Shown: positions 25,188 to 34,061 of the stretch, one piece after another | Numbering within the stretch: the first letter of the stretch is position 1 | Layout: every line of letters begins with the position of its first letter | Assembly (NCBI GenBank): GCA_050246595.1 | Contig: JBFWVT010000001.1 | Location: forward strand, 62,001-126,000 | Direction: 5' to 3' | Length of the DNA: 64,000 nt | DNA from: DATARH01 sp050246595 | Lineage (GTDB): Bacteria > Pseudomonadota > Alphaproteobacteria > ATCC43930 > CGMCC-115725 | Program-made: the position numbers and the translations under genes | Notes under the pieces: generated by a model | What the model was told of the DNA's origin: nothing | The model's input: only the letters and a program-made list of their open reading frames with translations | Database searches by the model: none

Positions 25188-26606
25188 TCACCGGAGGATG
25201 AGCTGCGCGAGAAACTGCTCGAACTTGCGATACTGGTCGTCGCGGGACATGCCCTCGCGCGCCGCCGGCCGCACGGCCGGTATGCCCGCCGGGCGCTGTT
25301 CGATCCAGCGGCGAAGCTGCTCCGCGATGACCGGCGGATCATTCGCGATAACCCCGACATCGCGTTCACGGATGATTTGCGCCACATCCCCGTGCTCGTA
25401 ACCGATGAACAGGATCGGGCGCCCCGCTCTGAGATATTCGAAGAACTTCGCCGGGATCATGCCGGCATCCCTGATATTGTTCCAGTGCAGCAGCAGCAGG
25501 ATATCCGCCGATTGCTGCAATGAGAGCGATTCCCGGTACGGCACCCGAGCGTGGAGAAAAATGCGATCGGAAACCCCCGCGGCGGCGGCGGCGGTCCGGA
25601 CTACCGGAGTATCCCTTTCGCTCAATCCGAAGAAATGCACCGCGACGTGCCGGCGCTCGGTGACGCTCAGCAGAGCGATGGCCCGAAACAGCGGGGTGGG
25701 ATCGCGGTAGCCGGCATAGATGGTGCCGGTGTGACAGATCGAAACGACATCGCCGGGTCCCGGCGCGGTCGGAGCTGCCGGAAAATCCTCGGACACAAAC
25801 CCGTTCAGGACGCAAGCCACCGGCTGTCGATACTTGCCGCGGAGTATATCGGCCCAGATCGGCGAGACAGTGACCAAGCCGGCGGCGCTCCGGAGAACAA
25901 AACGCTCGTGCAGTCTGTCGAGCCATAAACGCCAGAGCGGGTAGCCGTAATAGGAGTTATCGGACCACAGGTCGCGCAGATCGGCGATCCACGGCGCACC
26001 GCACATCCTGGCAATGCGCCGTGCGGCGATCAGCACGGAATTCGGCGGTGCGCTGGCGAGGATGATATCCGGGCGCCAATGTTTTACGAGCCGGTGGGCG
26101 GCTGCCGTCGCCGGGCGCGTCCAGGAGGCATACGCATCGGGAAACTGCACCAAGCAGTAGTAGTGGTTCCGCAGGACCATTCCCACGGAACCCGATAACG
26201 GCGGCACGGCGGGGACGGTCTGGTCGGATGCGCGCGGCCGCAGGGCGGATACGTCCCGGTCGGGTACGCGCGGCCGTGCGGCGGCGCCGAACCGTCGCGC
26301 GAGTTTGAGAAATGGCCTGACCAACGGATCGAGCAAGGCGCCGCCCGGCGGCGCCCGAACGTAAGTGACGCGATCGGCCGGAAGCGCCAGGGGGAGCGAC
26401 TGGTCCTCCCAACCTTGCGCCGTCAATACCCGGATGTCGTGCCCGGCTTCGTACAGGCTCCTTGCAAAATGTCCGACCCGGATCGCACCGATGGCGTTCG
26501 CCGGAGGAAACCAATAAGAGACCAGCAAGACTTTCAGGCGTCGGCCCGCAAACATGCCTTTCGCCGCCGCGGCGACGCTGTCGGGTCCGCTCAAATCATC
26601 TCGCAA
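25188..26606 (-). CDS. GT4-type glycosyltransferase, copy 2 of a tandem duplication
   Basis: A 472-aa paralogue of the gene at 23341-24801. Motifs are the same: VLLVSYWFPPANAIGAIRVGHFARSLYEAGHDIRVL, IILASAPPNSVLIAARRIARMCGAPWIADLRDLWSDN, TGTIYAGYRDPTPLF, DILLLLHWNNIRDAGMIPAKFFEYLRAGRPILFIG and the tail AREGMSRDDQYRKFEQF. The linker after the N-terminal domain differs, carrying an Arg-Pro-rich insert (ARPRVPDRDVSALRPRASDQ) where copy 1 has APAPAPAQ. Differences spread over the whole length suggest an old duplication kept by selection, perhaps with divergent donor or acceptor. It lies downstream of a third, broken glycosyltransferase. Confidence 0.88.
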   Translation of the reverse strand: MRDDLSGPDSVAAAAKGMFAGRRLKVLLVSYWFPPANAIGAIRVGHFARSLYEAGHDIRVLTAQGWEDQSLPLALPADRVTYVRAPPGGALLDPLVRPFLKLARRFGAAARPRVPDRDVSALRPRASDQTVPAVPPLSGSVGMVLRNHYYCLVQFPDAYASWTRPATAAAHRLVKHWRPDIILASAPPNSVLIAARRIARMCGAPWIADLRDLWSDNSYYGYPLWRLWLDRLHERFVLRSAAGLVTVSPIWADILRGKYRQPVACVLNGFVSEDFPAAPTAPGPGDVVSICHTGTIYAGYRDPTPLFRAIALLSVTERRHVAVHFFGLSERDTPVVRTAAAAAGVSDRIFLHARVPYRESLSLQQSADILLLLHWNNIRDAGMIPAKFFEYLRAGRPILFIGYEHGDVAQIIRERDVGVIANDPPVIAEQLRRWIEQRPAGIPAVRPAAREGMSRDDQYRKFEQFLAQLILR

Positions 26607-26685
26607 GGTGGCGTATCCAAATTGTCGCGCGGCTCGGCCGGTCTACGCGATCCCGGGTCGCATCGGATGTCAGCGTCATACAGCG

Positions 26686-27114
26686 TCAAACCGGTTTGCG
26701 ATTGCGATCGGATCGATATTGCCGCCCTGCCGGTGAATACACAGGATTGTTGTCGCCGTTGCGCTTTCTATGATTCATAGGGCGCAGAAAGAGGTCGGAA
26801 TATCGATTGAACATATGTTGCTGCGAGAATTCGGCGGTGGCGCATTCCTTGTTTTGACGGCCGAGCCGTTCCCGTGTCTCCGGCTCGCGCAGCAGGCGCT
26901 CGATCGCGGCGGTTGAGGCGGCCTCGTCGTCTCGATTAACGATGAAGTGTTGATTTTCGATGAAGCACTGATTTTTCCGGGCCGCCATCGTCTTGAAATC
27001 CCCGACATCAGCCGCCGCGATCGGCAGGCGCGCCGTCATTGCCTCAAGGAGCGCGATCGGCATCCGCTTCGTATCCGAGGACAGGGCGAAAATGTCAAGG
27101 CACCCCAAGATCAA
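26686..27114 (-). pseudogene. C-terminal fragment of a third GT4 glycosyltransferase
   Basis: The frame encodes a typical end of a GT4 C-terminal domain: CLDIFALSSDTKRMPIALLEAMTARLPIAAADVGDFKTMAARKNQ, then a variable region and QQHMFNRYSDLFL. The EX7E-like motif is partly kept (KRMPIALLEAM). There is no N-terminal domain: upstream the homology stops exactly at the terminal inverted repeat of the element at 27115-27370. The last roughly 30 residues (from NHRKRNGDNN) are read from leader DNA of copy 2 and are probably not original. A non-functional remnant. Confidence 0.7.
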
Positions 27115-27370
27115 GTAGTGGCTCGGTTTGATTGTAACATCACCTGCCCGAGGCCTTGCCGCATGTCGTTCTTGGCCGGTGGGCCTTCAGTCCGCGGGCT
27201 TGACTCGCGGGTTGGCCCGTGGGCCTTCAGCCCACGGACTTGATCCGTGGGCATCCACGAGAAGGCGGGAGGCTGGGGGCGGCTCGTGGATGCCCGGCCC
27301 AAGGCCGGGCACGAACGAACCATGATCCGGCATGACAATGCTGTCGGTTACATTCAAACTGAGTCACTAC
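27115..27370. mobile_element. 256-bp element with 24-bp terminal inverted repeats (MITE-like)
   Basis: The left end, GTAGTGGCTCGGTTTGATTGTAAC (27115-27138), is matched by the reverse complement of 27347-27370 at 21 of 24 positions. No transposase lies between. The interior consists of CCCACGGACTTGATCCGTGGG (27231-27251) and related G+C palindromes ending in a GCCCGGC/GCCGGGC hairpin. No target duplication was seen. It interrupts the third glycosyltransferase. The ends may derive from an insertion sequence, but I cannot name the family. Confidence 0.6.
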
Positions 27371-28036
27371 CGGTGTGTGGGTTATTATTCCAGATTGTGA
27401 TCGCCACACGCGACGCGTGATTTTTTCCAGCAGGCGCGACGGGACGACTACCGACTTGCAGCGTGCCAACCCCGGGGCCGGCACCATATCCGGCGGCGCA
27501 ATGCCCGTCCCCCTCTGCCCTGGGCAAGCCATCCTCAAAATGGGGTCCCGGCACGACGAGTCACAACTGATTGGCGATTGCCCACGCAATCGAGCCCCAA
27601 TTATATATCGCCGGAAGATCGGGCTTGAGGCGGCGGAGCGTTACCGCGCGCACCAGGATCGGCGAGCGGTTATCGATCTCGGGTGACAGATGGAGGAGGG
27701 CGGCAGAATCGTTGGCAAGTACGATAATTACATGTCGAATTTTATGCTAATACGATTAATAATCCGATATGCGCTCAGCAGCACGCCTCCCCTTGAGAAA
27801 GTCGGAAATATATGGAGCGGCATGGGCTGGGGTGCGGGTCCGCCAGTGTCGCGCACCGGTTTTCAAGAGATCGGAATGATGTCTCGTTCTGAAAGCGATG
27901 TCTATTCCGTGACGGCCCCCACCCGAAGAAATTTAACGGGCGCGAGCAGAGCGCCAAGCTTTCTGGCCTCCCGTCCTAACCTGTGGCAAGCTCCGTATCC
28001 ATACCGGTTTCAAGGCAAGCTCATCATGGCTGTCTC
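27371..28036. other. Gene-free, partly AT-rich region before the WalW-like gene
   Basis: No convincing gene in either direction. Open frames here lack recognisable motifs or codon bias. The N-terminal half of the broken glycosyltransferase is not found, so it was lost. Around 27718-27780 the sequence is strikingly AT-rich for this genome (AATTTTATGCTAATACGATTAATAATCC), a plausible promoter zone for the deacetylase gene or the leftover of an insertion. Confidence 0.5.
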
Positions 28037-29071
28037 ATGCTCGATCCAACTTGCTGGCGAATGATCAATTGGCCGGCGGATCACCGGCCGATGGTTGTTG
28101 TGGTGATCGATACCGAAGCCGAATTCGACTGGGTGTCGTCGAGCTCGCGGCGCGCCGTCGGCGTCGCCTCGGTAAAGGGCTTGCGGGGGGTGCAGCCGAT
28201 CTTCGAGAGATACAATGTCCGGCCGACGCTGGTTGTGGATTATCCGGTCAGCACGATACCGGAAGGTTACGAGGTTATTCGCGATTTTCATCAATCCGGT
28301 GTCTGCGAGGTCGGGGCGCATCTGCAACCCTGGGACACGCCGCCGTTTGTCGAGGAAATCAGTGACAGGAATTCCTATGCCGGCAATCTGGCTCCCGAGG
28401 TGGAGCGCGAGAAGCTGGTTCGGTTGACGGCCGCGATCGTCAAGAATATCGGCGCCCGGCCGCGCATCTACAAAGCCGGCCGCTATGGGGTGGGATCGGC
28501 GACACCGGGCATCCTTGTGGAACTCGGTTACGAGATCGATGCGAGCGTTCTGCCCGGCACCGATTTGCGTCACTATTGCGGTCCGAATTTCTCCCGATGC
28601 CCGGCCCACCCGTACTGGTTCGGCGGTGATCCCGCGCTGTTGGAGGTCCCGCTGTCGATCGGATATACCGGGCTGCTCGCCGGTTTCCCGGCGATGGCGC
28701 GGACGCTGACCACCCATCCGCTGATCAAGGCGCTGCGCCTGCCGGGGGTTCTCTCCCATCTCGGTCTGCTCGACCGCGTCATCCTGACCCCGGAAGGTGT
28801 CCCCTTTGACGAGCAGCGCCGCCTGACCCGCGCGATGCTGCGCCGGGGTTATCGCGTCTTCAGCCTCACCTTTCACAGCCCGTCGCTGGCGCCGGGCAAT
28901 ACCCCGTATGTGCGCGACGCGGCGCAGCTGCAATCCTTTCTGCGGTGCATCGAGCAGTATCTTGAATTCTTCACGACCGAGATCGGCGGTCACGCGGCCA
29001 CCCTCTTCGAGATCAGAGAGCGGGCGTTGCACCTTGCCGCCGGGTCCGATAACTGCTCCCAGGCGGCCTGA
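28037..29071 (+). CDS. Polysaccharide deacetylase-like (WalW-type) protein
   Basis: A 344-aa protein with an NodB-like fold: VVVIDTEAEFDWVSS supplies the first-strand Asp motif, GVCEVGAHLQPWDTPPF the metal-binding region with His, then PRIYKAGRYGVG (Arg-x-Gly motif 3) and YRVFSLTFHSPSLAPGNTPYV (C-terminal His). The pattern fits the WalW group of lipopolysaccharide/exopolysaccharide loci. It probably removes an N-acyl group from a cell-surface glycan. Start is uncertain between ATG 28037 and ATG 28061. It is transcribed toward, and convergent with, the XrtA operon. Confidence 0.82.
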   Translation: MLDPTCWRMINWPADHRPMVVVVIDTEAEFDWVSSSSRRAVGVASVKGLRGVQPIFERYNVRPTLVVDYPVSTIPEGYEVIRDFHQSGVCEVGAHLQPWDTPPFVEEISDRNSYAGNLAPEVEREKLVRLTAAIVKNIGARPRIYKAGRYGVGSATPGILVELGYEIDASVLPGTDLRHYCGPNFSRCPAHPYWFGGDPALLEVPLSIGYTGLLAGFPAMARTLTTHPLIKALRLPGVLSHLGLLDRVILTPEGVPFDEQRRLTRAMLRRGYRVFSLTFHSPSLAPGNTPYVRDAAQLQSFLRCIEQYLEFFTTEIGGHAATLFEIRERALHLAAGSDNCSQAA

Positions 29072-29210
29072 CCGATCCCGCGCCCGACACCAGACCCGGG
29101 GGTCAGACCCGGGGGGAAGGGAAGGGGCCGGTCGCCTTATGTGTCGAGCGCGACGCCGGTTGGCATAATCGTCTCGCTCCCGTCTTCCGCCGGGATTTAC
29201 CCACCGGGAT

Positions 29211-30737
29211 TTACAACGGGGCCAGCTTCTCGGCGAAAGCGGCCAGGCTGGCCGCGCCGGACTCGCCCGCATCCGGAATTTCGGTTGACAGCGCGACGAG
29301 GGCGCCGAGGCGGCGCTCGCCGTGCAATGCCGATGTCGCCTGCAGCAACTTTGCTTCGAGAACGCTGCCGGTTGGTCTTCCATCGATGACATAGAACCAC
29401 CAGACGAGCCGCTGGCGGCCGTCGCGGGCGATTTTCGCCGTGTTGACCGCGACCGTCCGGCCCCCCACCGGAGCGGGGACGCGCCCGGTTTCGACCAGCC
29501 GCCACGGTTCGGGCCAGACGACACCGGGAGCCGTCCGGGTCAGCGGATTGCCGCGCTCCGGCACCGGGTAGAAAGCGACGACCTGCGTAACCGTCGCCTC
29601 GCCGTTTTTGTAGCTCGCAATCACCGTCCGCTCGGCCTTGTCGGCCTGGGGCAGCCAATCGTTTGGCGCGGCCGGCTCGCGAACCCAGGCACCGTCTTGC
29701 GGCGGGACGGCAAAAACGCCCGCCATCGCGATCGGCGCCGCCGAGGCACGCTCCACCCAGTAAAAATATGCCGGCCCGACCAGCGCGAGCGCCAAGCCGG
29801 CGGCCATTACCGGCCCGGGCTGGGAGCGCGGCGCCGACCCGCCCTGCGGCATCATGCGCGGCAGAAAGGGGCGGGCCTCCTCCTCTCTGAAACTCATCCC
29901 GATCGCGATCAGCACCAGCGTCACGAGGGTAAAAAACAGCCAGCCATAGACGATGTGGTCGGCCATCACCGCCGCCGCGTCCCCCAATGCCTGACCGAGC
30001 AGAACGAGACCCAGCGCACGGAACCCGTTCGCCACGATCGGCACGATGATCGACAGCGCGATAAAGACCGATCGGCGCCATTTGCTGCGATACATGACGG
30101 TCGCAAAAAAGCAGCCGAACACGATCGAGGCGATCAGAAAGCGAAGCCCGGCGCAGGCCTCGGCAACTTCGAACATGCCGGCCGGGGTCTGGATGATAAA
30201 ACCGTCGGCAAATACCGGGATATCGAGCAGCCGCAGCCACCACACGGTGAATGCGGCCGTAAAGGTCTGCAACAGCGGGACCAGAAACGCGCCAAACGGC
30301 ACAAGGAAGAAGAGAAACAGCAGCGGCGCCAGCAGCGCACGAAAGACCTGCCAGCCGAGCACCGCCAGCAGCAGGACCTCGAAGAGCAGGACGACGCTCA
30401 GCTGCTCGGCCTCCCGGATATCGAGCAGCGCGGCGGCGAGCCACAGGACGGACACCGCCGGCATCAGCAGCAGCGGCCACCATGACGGCGCCGGCCGCAA
30501 TTGCGCCAGCAGGTCGCGCCGCATCCACAACAGGGCGCCGGCCAGCGGCAGCACCAGAAAACAGTGGTTGTACGCGGTCGAATCGTTCCAGACCTTGATC
30601 GCCGCGGCGATCTCGTTGTGGAACGCGACACCAAAGACGGCGCAGGAAGCGACGATCCAGAGCAGCGTCGGCATCCAGAGCCGCAGGGCGGGCGGCGCGG
30701 CGATCGGAAGCCCGAGCTTCGGGGTATGCGCGCTCAT
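29211..30737 (-). CDS. xrtA: Exosortase A fused to EpsI domain (XrtA-EpsI)
   Basis: A 508-aa fusion. Residues about 20-290 are a multispanning exosortase, a membrane cysteine protease-transpeptidase that cleaves the PEP-CTERM sorting signal of exported proteins. The catalytic triad is intact: Cys195 (EACAGLR), Arg240 (NGFRALGL) and His261 (DHIVYGWLFF). Residues about 310-508 form an EpsI/DUF3485 domain (VVAFYPVPERGNPLTR, RLVWWFYVIDGRPTGS) that sits outside the membrane and occurs in exopolysaccharide loci. It is the last gene of the operon, seven bases after the glycosyltransferase. No PEP-CTERM protein is in the window. Confidence 0.95.
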   Translation of the reverse strand: MSAHTPKLGLPIAAPPALRLWMPTLLWIVASCAVFGVAFHNEIAAAIKVWNDSTAYNHCFLVLPLAGALLWMRRDLLAQLRPAPSWWPLLLMPAVSVLWLAAALLDIREAEQLSVVLLFEVLLLAVLGWQVFRALLAPLLFLFFLVPFGAFLVPLLQTFTAAFTVWWLRLLDIPVFADGFIIQTPAGMFEVAEACAGLRFLIASIVFGCFFATVMYRSKWRRSVFIALSIIVPIVANGFRALGLVLLGQALGDAAAVMADHIVYGWLFFTLVTLVLIAIGMSFREEEARPFLPRMMPQGGSAPRSQPGPVMAAGLALALVGPAYFYWVERASAAPIAMAGVFAVPPQDGAWVREPAAPNDWLPQADKAERTVIASYKNGEATVTQVVAFYPVPERGNPLTRTAPGVVWPEPWRLVETGRVPAPVGGRTVAVNTAKIARDGRQRLVWWFYVIDGRPTGSVLEAKLLQATSALHGERRLGALVALSTEIPDAGESGAASLAAFAEKLAPL

Positions 30738-30744
30738 TGTCTGC

Positions 30745-31992
30745 TCACGCGGAAACGGAGAGGGGGGCGACCGTCGCCGGTCGCGTCATGGCGGAGGGTG
30801 CGTTCTCGATGCTGTCGAGAAGGCGGTCGAGACCGGCCAGGGAGGCCTGCCACCCGTAATCGCGAACCACCCGCGCCCGCGCCCGCGCGCCGATCGGCCC
30901 GGCCTCGCCGTCGAGAACACCGCCGATCGCGGCGGCGAAGTCGGCCGGGGTCGTCGCGGTCAGCAGCTCGCCGTCGTCGCAGGAATCGATCCCCTCGCGC
31001 GCCTGCGGCGTCGCGACGACCGGCAGACCCATCGCCATCGCCTCCAGAACCTTGTTCTGAACACCGCGACCGATAAGCAGCGGCGCCACGGCAACCTGCG
31101 CATGTTTTAAATACGGTCTGACATCCGGTACGCGACCGGTGACCCGGACATCCGGTCCGGCCAGGGCAAGCACCGCCCGAGAGGGGTTCAACCCGACAAT
31201 CCACAGACACGGCACCGCTGCGCGCGCGCGCAGGCGCGGCATGACCTGTTCGACAAACCACACCATCGCCTCGACATTCGGGCGATAGCTCATGACACCG
31301 GTAAACACGATCGCCGGCCGGTCGCCGAGCGGGTTCGCGAAGGGGAGCGACGGATCGAAATAAGCGAGATCGACCCCGTTGCCGACACAATGGGTACGGC
31401 CGGCGACTTCGGGAGCCAGGCTTGCGAACAGCGCCGCCTCGGCTCGCGACACGAGCAGAACCGCGTCGGCCCGCGAGGCGGCCCGACGCTCCAGCGCCAG
31501 CAGCGTGCGGCCCTCGCGCCGGTAGATCATGCGCGCCGGTCCCGAGCCGGCCTCGGCATATTGCCGCCATTTCTCGGAATCGACATCGACCATGTCGAGA
31601 ATCACCCGCACGCCTCGGCGATCGGGAACATACGGCGCCATGGCCGAGGAAAAAACATAGACGAGGGCGGGGTTGTTCGCCGCGGCGAGCCGCTCGACCT
31701 CTGCATGCAGCCGCCGGTCGCCAAAATAGAATTGCGTCAGCGGGGCGCTGTTCAACAACCCGGCAAGGCTGCGCAGCCGGGCACGGCGCGGCGACAGCTT
31801 CCGCCAGACAACGCTGGCGCAGACCTCCTCCAGATGCCGGACACCGGCGACATCCTCGGGAGCGTCGATAAAGGTCGCGAGATGCACCCGATACCGCTCG
31901 GCGAGATGCCGCAGCACGTGCCATGCCCGGATCTTCTCGCCCTTGTCGGGCGGATAGGGGATCCGATGCGCCAGAAACAGCAGGTCCTTCAT
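30745..31992 (-). CDS. Exosortase-locus (TIGR03087-type) glycosyltransferase
   Basis: A 415-aa GT4 glycosyltransferase of the kind found almost only beside xrtA. The start MKDLLFLAHRIPYPPDKGEKIRAWHVLRHLA is diagnostic; the C-terminal domain has IVFTGVMSYRPNVEAMVWFVEQVMPRLR, DVRPYLKHAQVAVAPLLIGRGVQNKVLEAMAMGLPVV and the EX7E motif. It should add a sugar to the lipid-linked repeat in the cytosol. The ATG lies in the first of three tandem 14-nt repeats, and no Shine-Dalgarno sequence precedes it. Gap to FemAB upstream is 42 bases; to xrtA downstream 7. Confidence 0.94.
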   Translation of the reverse strand: MKDLLFLAHRIPYPPDKGEKIRAWHVLRHLAERYRVHLATFIDAPEDVAGVRHLEEVCASVVWRKLSPRRARLRSLAGLLNSAPLTQFYFGDRRLHAEVERLAAANNPALVYVFSSAMAPYVPDRRGVRVILDMVDVDSEKWRQYAEAGSGPARMIYRREGRTLLALERRAASRADAVLLVSRAEAALFASLAPEVAGRTHCVGNGVDLAYFDPSLPFANPLGDRPAIVFTGVMSYRPNVEAMVWFVEQVMPRLRARAAVPCLWIVGLNPSRAVLALAGPDVRVTGRVPDVRPYLKHAQVAVAPLLIGRGVQNKVLEAMAMGLPVVATPQAREGIDSCDDGELLTATTPADFAAAIGGVLDGEAGPIGARARARVVRDYGWQASLAGLDRLLDSIENAPSAMTRPATVAPLSVSA

Positions 31993-32030
31993 ATCAACCG
32001 GGGCATATCAACCGGGGCATATCAACCGGG
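31990..32030 (-). repeat. Three tandem 14-nt repeats spanning the glycosyltransferase start codon
   Basis: On the plus strand CATATCAACCGGGG occurs at 31990-32003 and 32004-32017, and again (13 nt) at 32018-32030. Each copy carries CAT, i.e. an ATG on the coding strand, at the same place; the copy nearest the gene supplies the real start. Because 14 is not a multiple of 3, the other two ATGs are in different frames. Confidence 0.85.
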
Positions 32031-32034
32031 CATC

Positions 32035-33120
32035 TCAGCCGAGACCGCGCACGATCGACGGTCCGAGCCGCGCCGCCACCGCCAGCGGCAGCTTTCTCCA
32101 AAGTTTTACAAACAGGGCAAATTTCGGGTTGAGCGGGTTCAGATCGGGGATTTTCCGGCCGGCGGCCAGCCGGAACTGGTAGACCAGCGGGGTCGGCTCG
32201 AACCCCCAGTAGGTTTTAAAATCATAGGCGCCGGTGCCGATTTTGCTGCGGCCGAAATCGAACACCCGGCATCCCCGCTCGCAGGCGCGCCGCATCACCT
32301 CCCAATACATAAAGTCGTTGGCGGCCAATCGGCGGGCATCGCTCGTGCCGCCGCCGTAATATGGCAGGACTTCGTCGCGGAAATAGAAATTCAACACCGA
32401 GGCGACCGGTTTGCCCTCGCTGCCGGTGATCGTGACAATGTCGGAATGCTCGGGAAACGTCGCGAGCAGCAGCTCGAAATATCTTTTCGGGAAGACCGGG
32501 GTGCCGAGATTGCGGACGCTCTCGCCGTAGATGCGATGCAGACGATCGGCGTCGCGGTCAATCTCCGAGCGCAGACCGTTCTGGATCCCCTTGCGCACCA
32601 TCGCCCGCTGCTTGCGCGGGATCGCTTTCATGTTCCTGTCGATCGACGGGTCGATCGGCTTGCGGAAACCGGCGTAAAGGTCGCCTCTGGTGACCCAGCC
32701 GGTGCGATGATCCGATGCCGAGCGGAACTCCAGCACCGGCGCGCGAAGCTCCTCCATCAGCCGGATCGCGGCCGCGTCCAACGCTTGCAGGCTCGTCCCG
32801 TCCGCGGCGATCGGTCCGCCTTGCACGCAAAAGGCGTTCGAGATCAGGCTGGTGCCGAACAATCGGGTTTTCACCAGGGTCAGCGGCAGCACGCCGGTAA
32901 CGGTCCCGTCGCGCTCGGCCAACAGATAATGGGTGCGGTGCCGAAACGCCGTCTCGATGACCCGGCGCCAGCCGGAAAGGTGAAAAAACGTCCCTTCGGG
33001 ACACGCCAGAACGAACGCGTCCCACCTGCTCTCGTCGCCGGGGGCGAGGTTTCGGATCGCCACCGCCGCTTCGGTGCCGGCGGTCGCCGCGGTTGCTATT
33101 GCGAGGGGCGCGTCAGCCAT
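32035..33120 (-). CDS. Exosortase-associated FemAB-like protein
   Basis: A 361-aa protein of the FemAB/GNAT-like fold (XrtA/PEP-CTERM-associated group). It has two acyltransferase-like halves: residues about 15-170 (SRWDAFVLACPEGTFFHLSGWRRVIETAF, YLLAERDGTVTGVLPLTLVKTRLFG, MEELRAPVLEFRSA) and 180-340 (VFPKRYFELLLATFPEHSDIVTI ... YWEVMRRACERGCRVFDFGRSKIGTGAYDFKTYWGFEP). Relatives transfer aminoacyl or acyl groups, here presumably to the polymer. The start overlaps the stop of the deacetylase by 25 bases, indicating coupled translation. Confidence 0.93.
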   Translation of the reverse strand: MADAPLAIATAATAGTEAAVAIRNLAPGDESRWDAFVLACPEGTFFHLSGWRRVIETAFRHRTHYLLAERDGTVTGVLPLTLVKTRLFGTSLISNAFCVQGGPIAADGTSLQALDAAAIRLMEELRAPVLEFRSASDHRTGWVTRGDLYAGFRKPIDPSIDRNMKAIPRKQRAMVRKGIQNGLRSEIDRDADRLHRIYGESVRNLGTPVFPKRYFELLLATFPEHSDIVTITGSEGKPVASVLNFYFRDEVLPYYGGGTSDARRLAANDFMYWEVMRRACERGCRVFDFGRSKIGTGAYDFKTYWGFEPTPLVYQFRLAAGRKIPDLNPLNPKFALFVKLWRKLPLAVAARLGPSIVRGLG

Positions 33121-33977
33121 GATTCGATCACTGGTGGTTGCGGACCCGTCCCGTCAAGAAAGAGGCGATCCATTCGGGTCCAGCGAAAATCCCGCAGCAA
33201 TCGGCGCAACCGTTGCTCGGTGCGGCCGAGATTGACGTAGTGGCGCAGCCGGGACCGCAGCGGCGCCTGAACCTGGCGCGGCTGGCCGGGGTCGATCTCC
33301 CACGGGTGCAGATAAAAGACGCACGAGGTGCGAAGCTCGCTGCCGGCCCGGCGCAGCGCCATGCGGCTGACGGCATAGGGCAGCAGCCGGAAATACCCCC
33401 CGCCGGCCGTCGGAAAATTGCGGCCGAACAGGCGCAGCGTCGTCATCGGGATCTCGATAAAGCCGGGAAGCGGGCAGAACGGGCGCCGCGGCGCCTGCGG
33501 CACCCCGTAGAGATCGTGCGCGATCGGATAGATGCTCGAACTGTAGCGGAACCCTTCCTCCGCCAGGATCGCGTGCGCCCAGCGGCTTCCGGTCCCGACC
33601 GAGAAGGTCGGCGCGCGGTAGCCGGTCACCGCGGTGCCGCCGATATCCTCAAGCAAGGCCTTGCTGTGCCTGATATCGCTGCGGAATTCCTCGGGTGATT
33701 GCTGGTCGATGCGATAGTGCTGCGAGCCGTGGCTGGCCAATTCGTGCCCTTCGGCGACAATCCTGCGCACCAGCTCGGGATGCCGCTCGGCGACCCAGCC
33801 GAGCGTAAAAAACGTGCCGCTCACACCGGAATCGGCGAGCAGATCGAGGAGCCGCTCGGTGTTGCGGACGACCCGGCGCGGGAAGGCGTCCCAATCGCCG
33901 CGATCGATGACCCCGGCGAACGCCTCGACCTGAAAATAATCCTCGACATCCACCGTGAGGGCATGCTGATCCGGCAT
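33096..33977 (-). CDS. Exosortase-associated polysaccharide deacetylase
   Basis: A 293-aa NodB-type deacetylase with the C-terminal DUF3473 extension used in XrtA loci. The N-terminus TVDVEDYFQVEAFAGVIDRGDWDAF carries the catalytic Asp pair; the metal ligands are in ELASHGSQHYRIDQQSPEEFRSDI (His-x3-His), and GYRAPTFSVG gives motif 3. YLHPWEIDPGQPRQ is the distinctive late motif with the last His. It probably removes acetyl from the polymer in the periplasm, although no signal peptide is evident. It overlaps FemAB by 25 bases. Confidence 0.94.
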   Translation of the reverse strand: MPDQHALTVDVEDYFQVEAFAGVIDRGDWDAFPRRVVRNTERLLDLLADSGVSGTFFTLGWVAERHPELVRRIVAEGHELASHGSQHYRIDQQSPEEFRSDIRHSKALLEDIGGTAVTGYRAPTFSVGTGSRWAHAILAEEGFRYSSSIYPIAHDLYGVPQAPRRPFCPLPGFIEIPMTTLRLFGRNFPTAGGGYFRLLPYAVSRMALRRAGSELRTSCVFYLHPWEIDPGQPRQVQAPLRSRLRHYVNLGRTEQRLRRLLRDFRWTRMDRLFLDGTGPQPPVIESWLTRPSQ

Positions 33978-34061
33978 TGCGGTTTCCTGAGGAAGCGTCA
34001 GCGGCGCGGCTGGCGACCGTGGGCGCCGCCGCTTCTCTCGGTGTCGGTTTGCCGCGCCTCT

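Noticed and set aside
27227..27589. Minus-strand 120-aa open frame
   Set aside because: It lies over the palindromic element and its flank; the translated sequence has no recognisable domain or coding bias.
31990..32030. CRISPR-like array
   Set aside because: Units are 14 nt and directly adjacent without spacers, so this is a simple tandem repeat.
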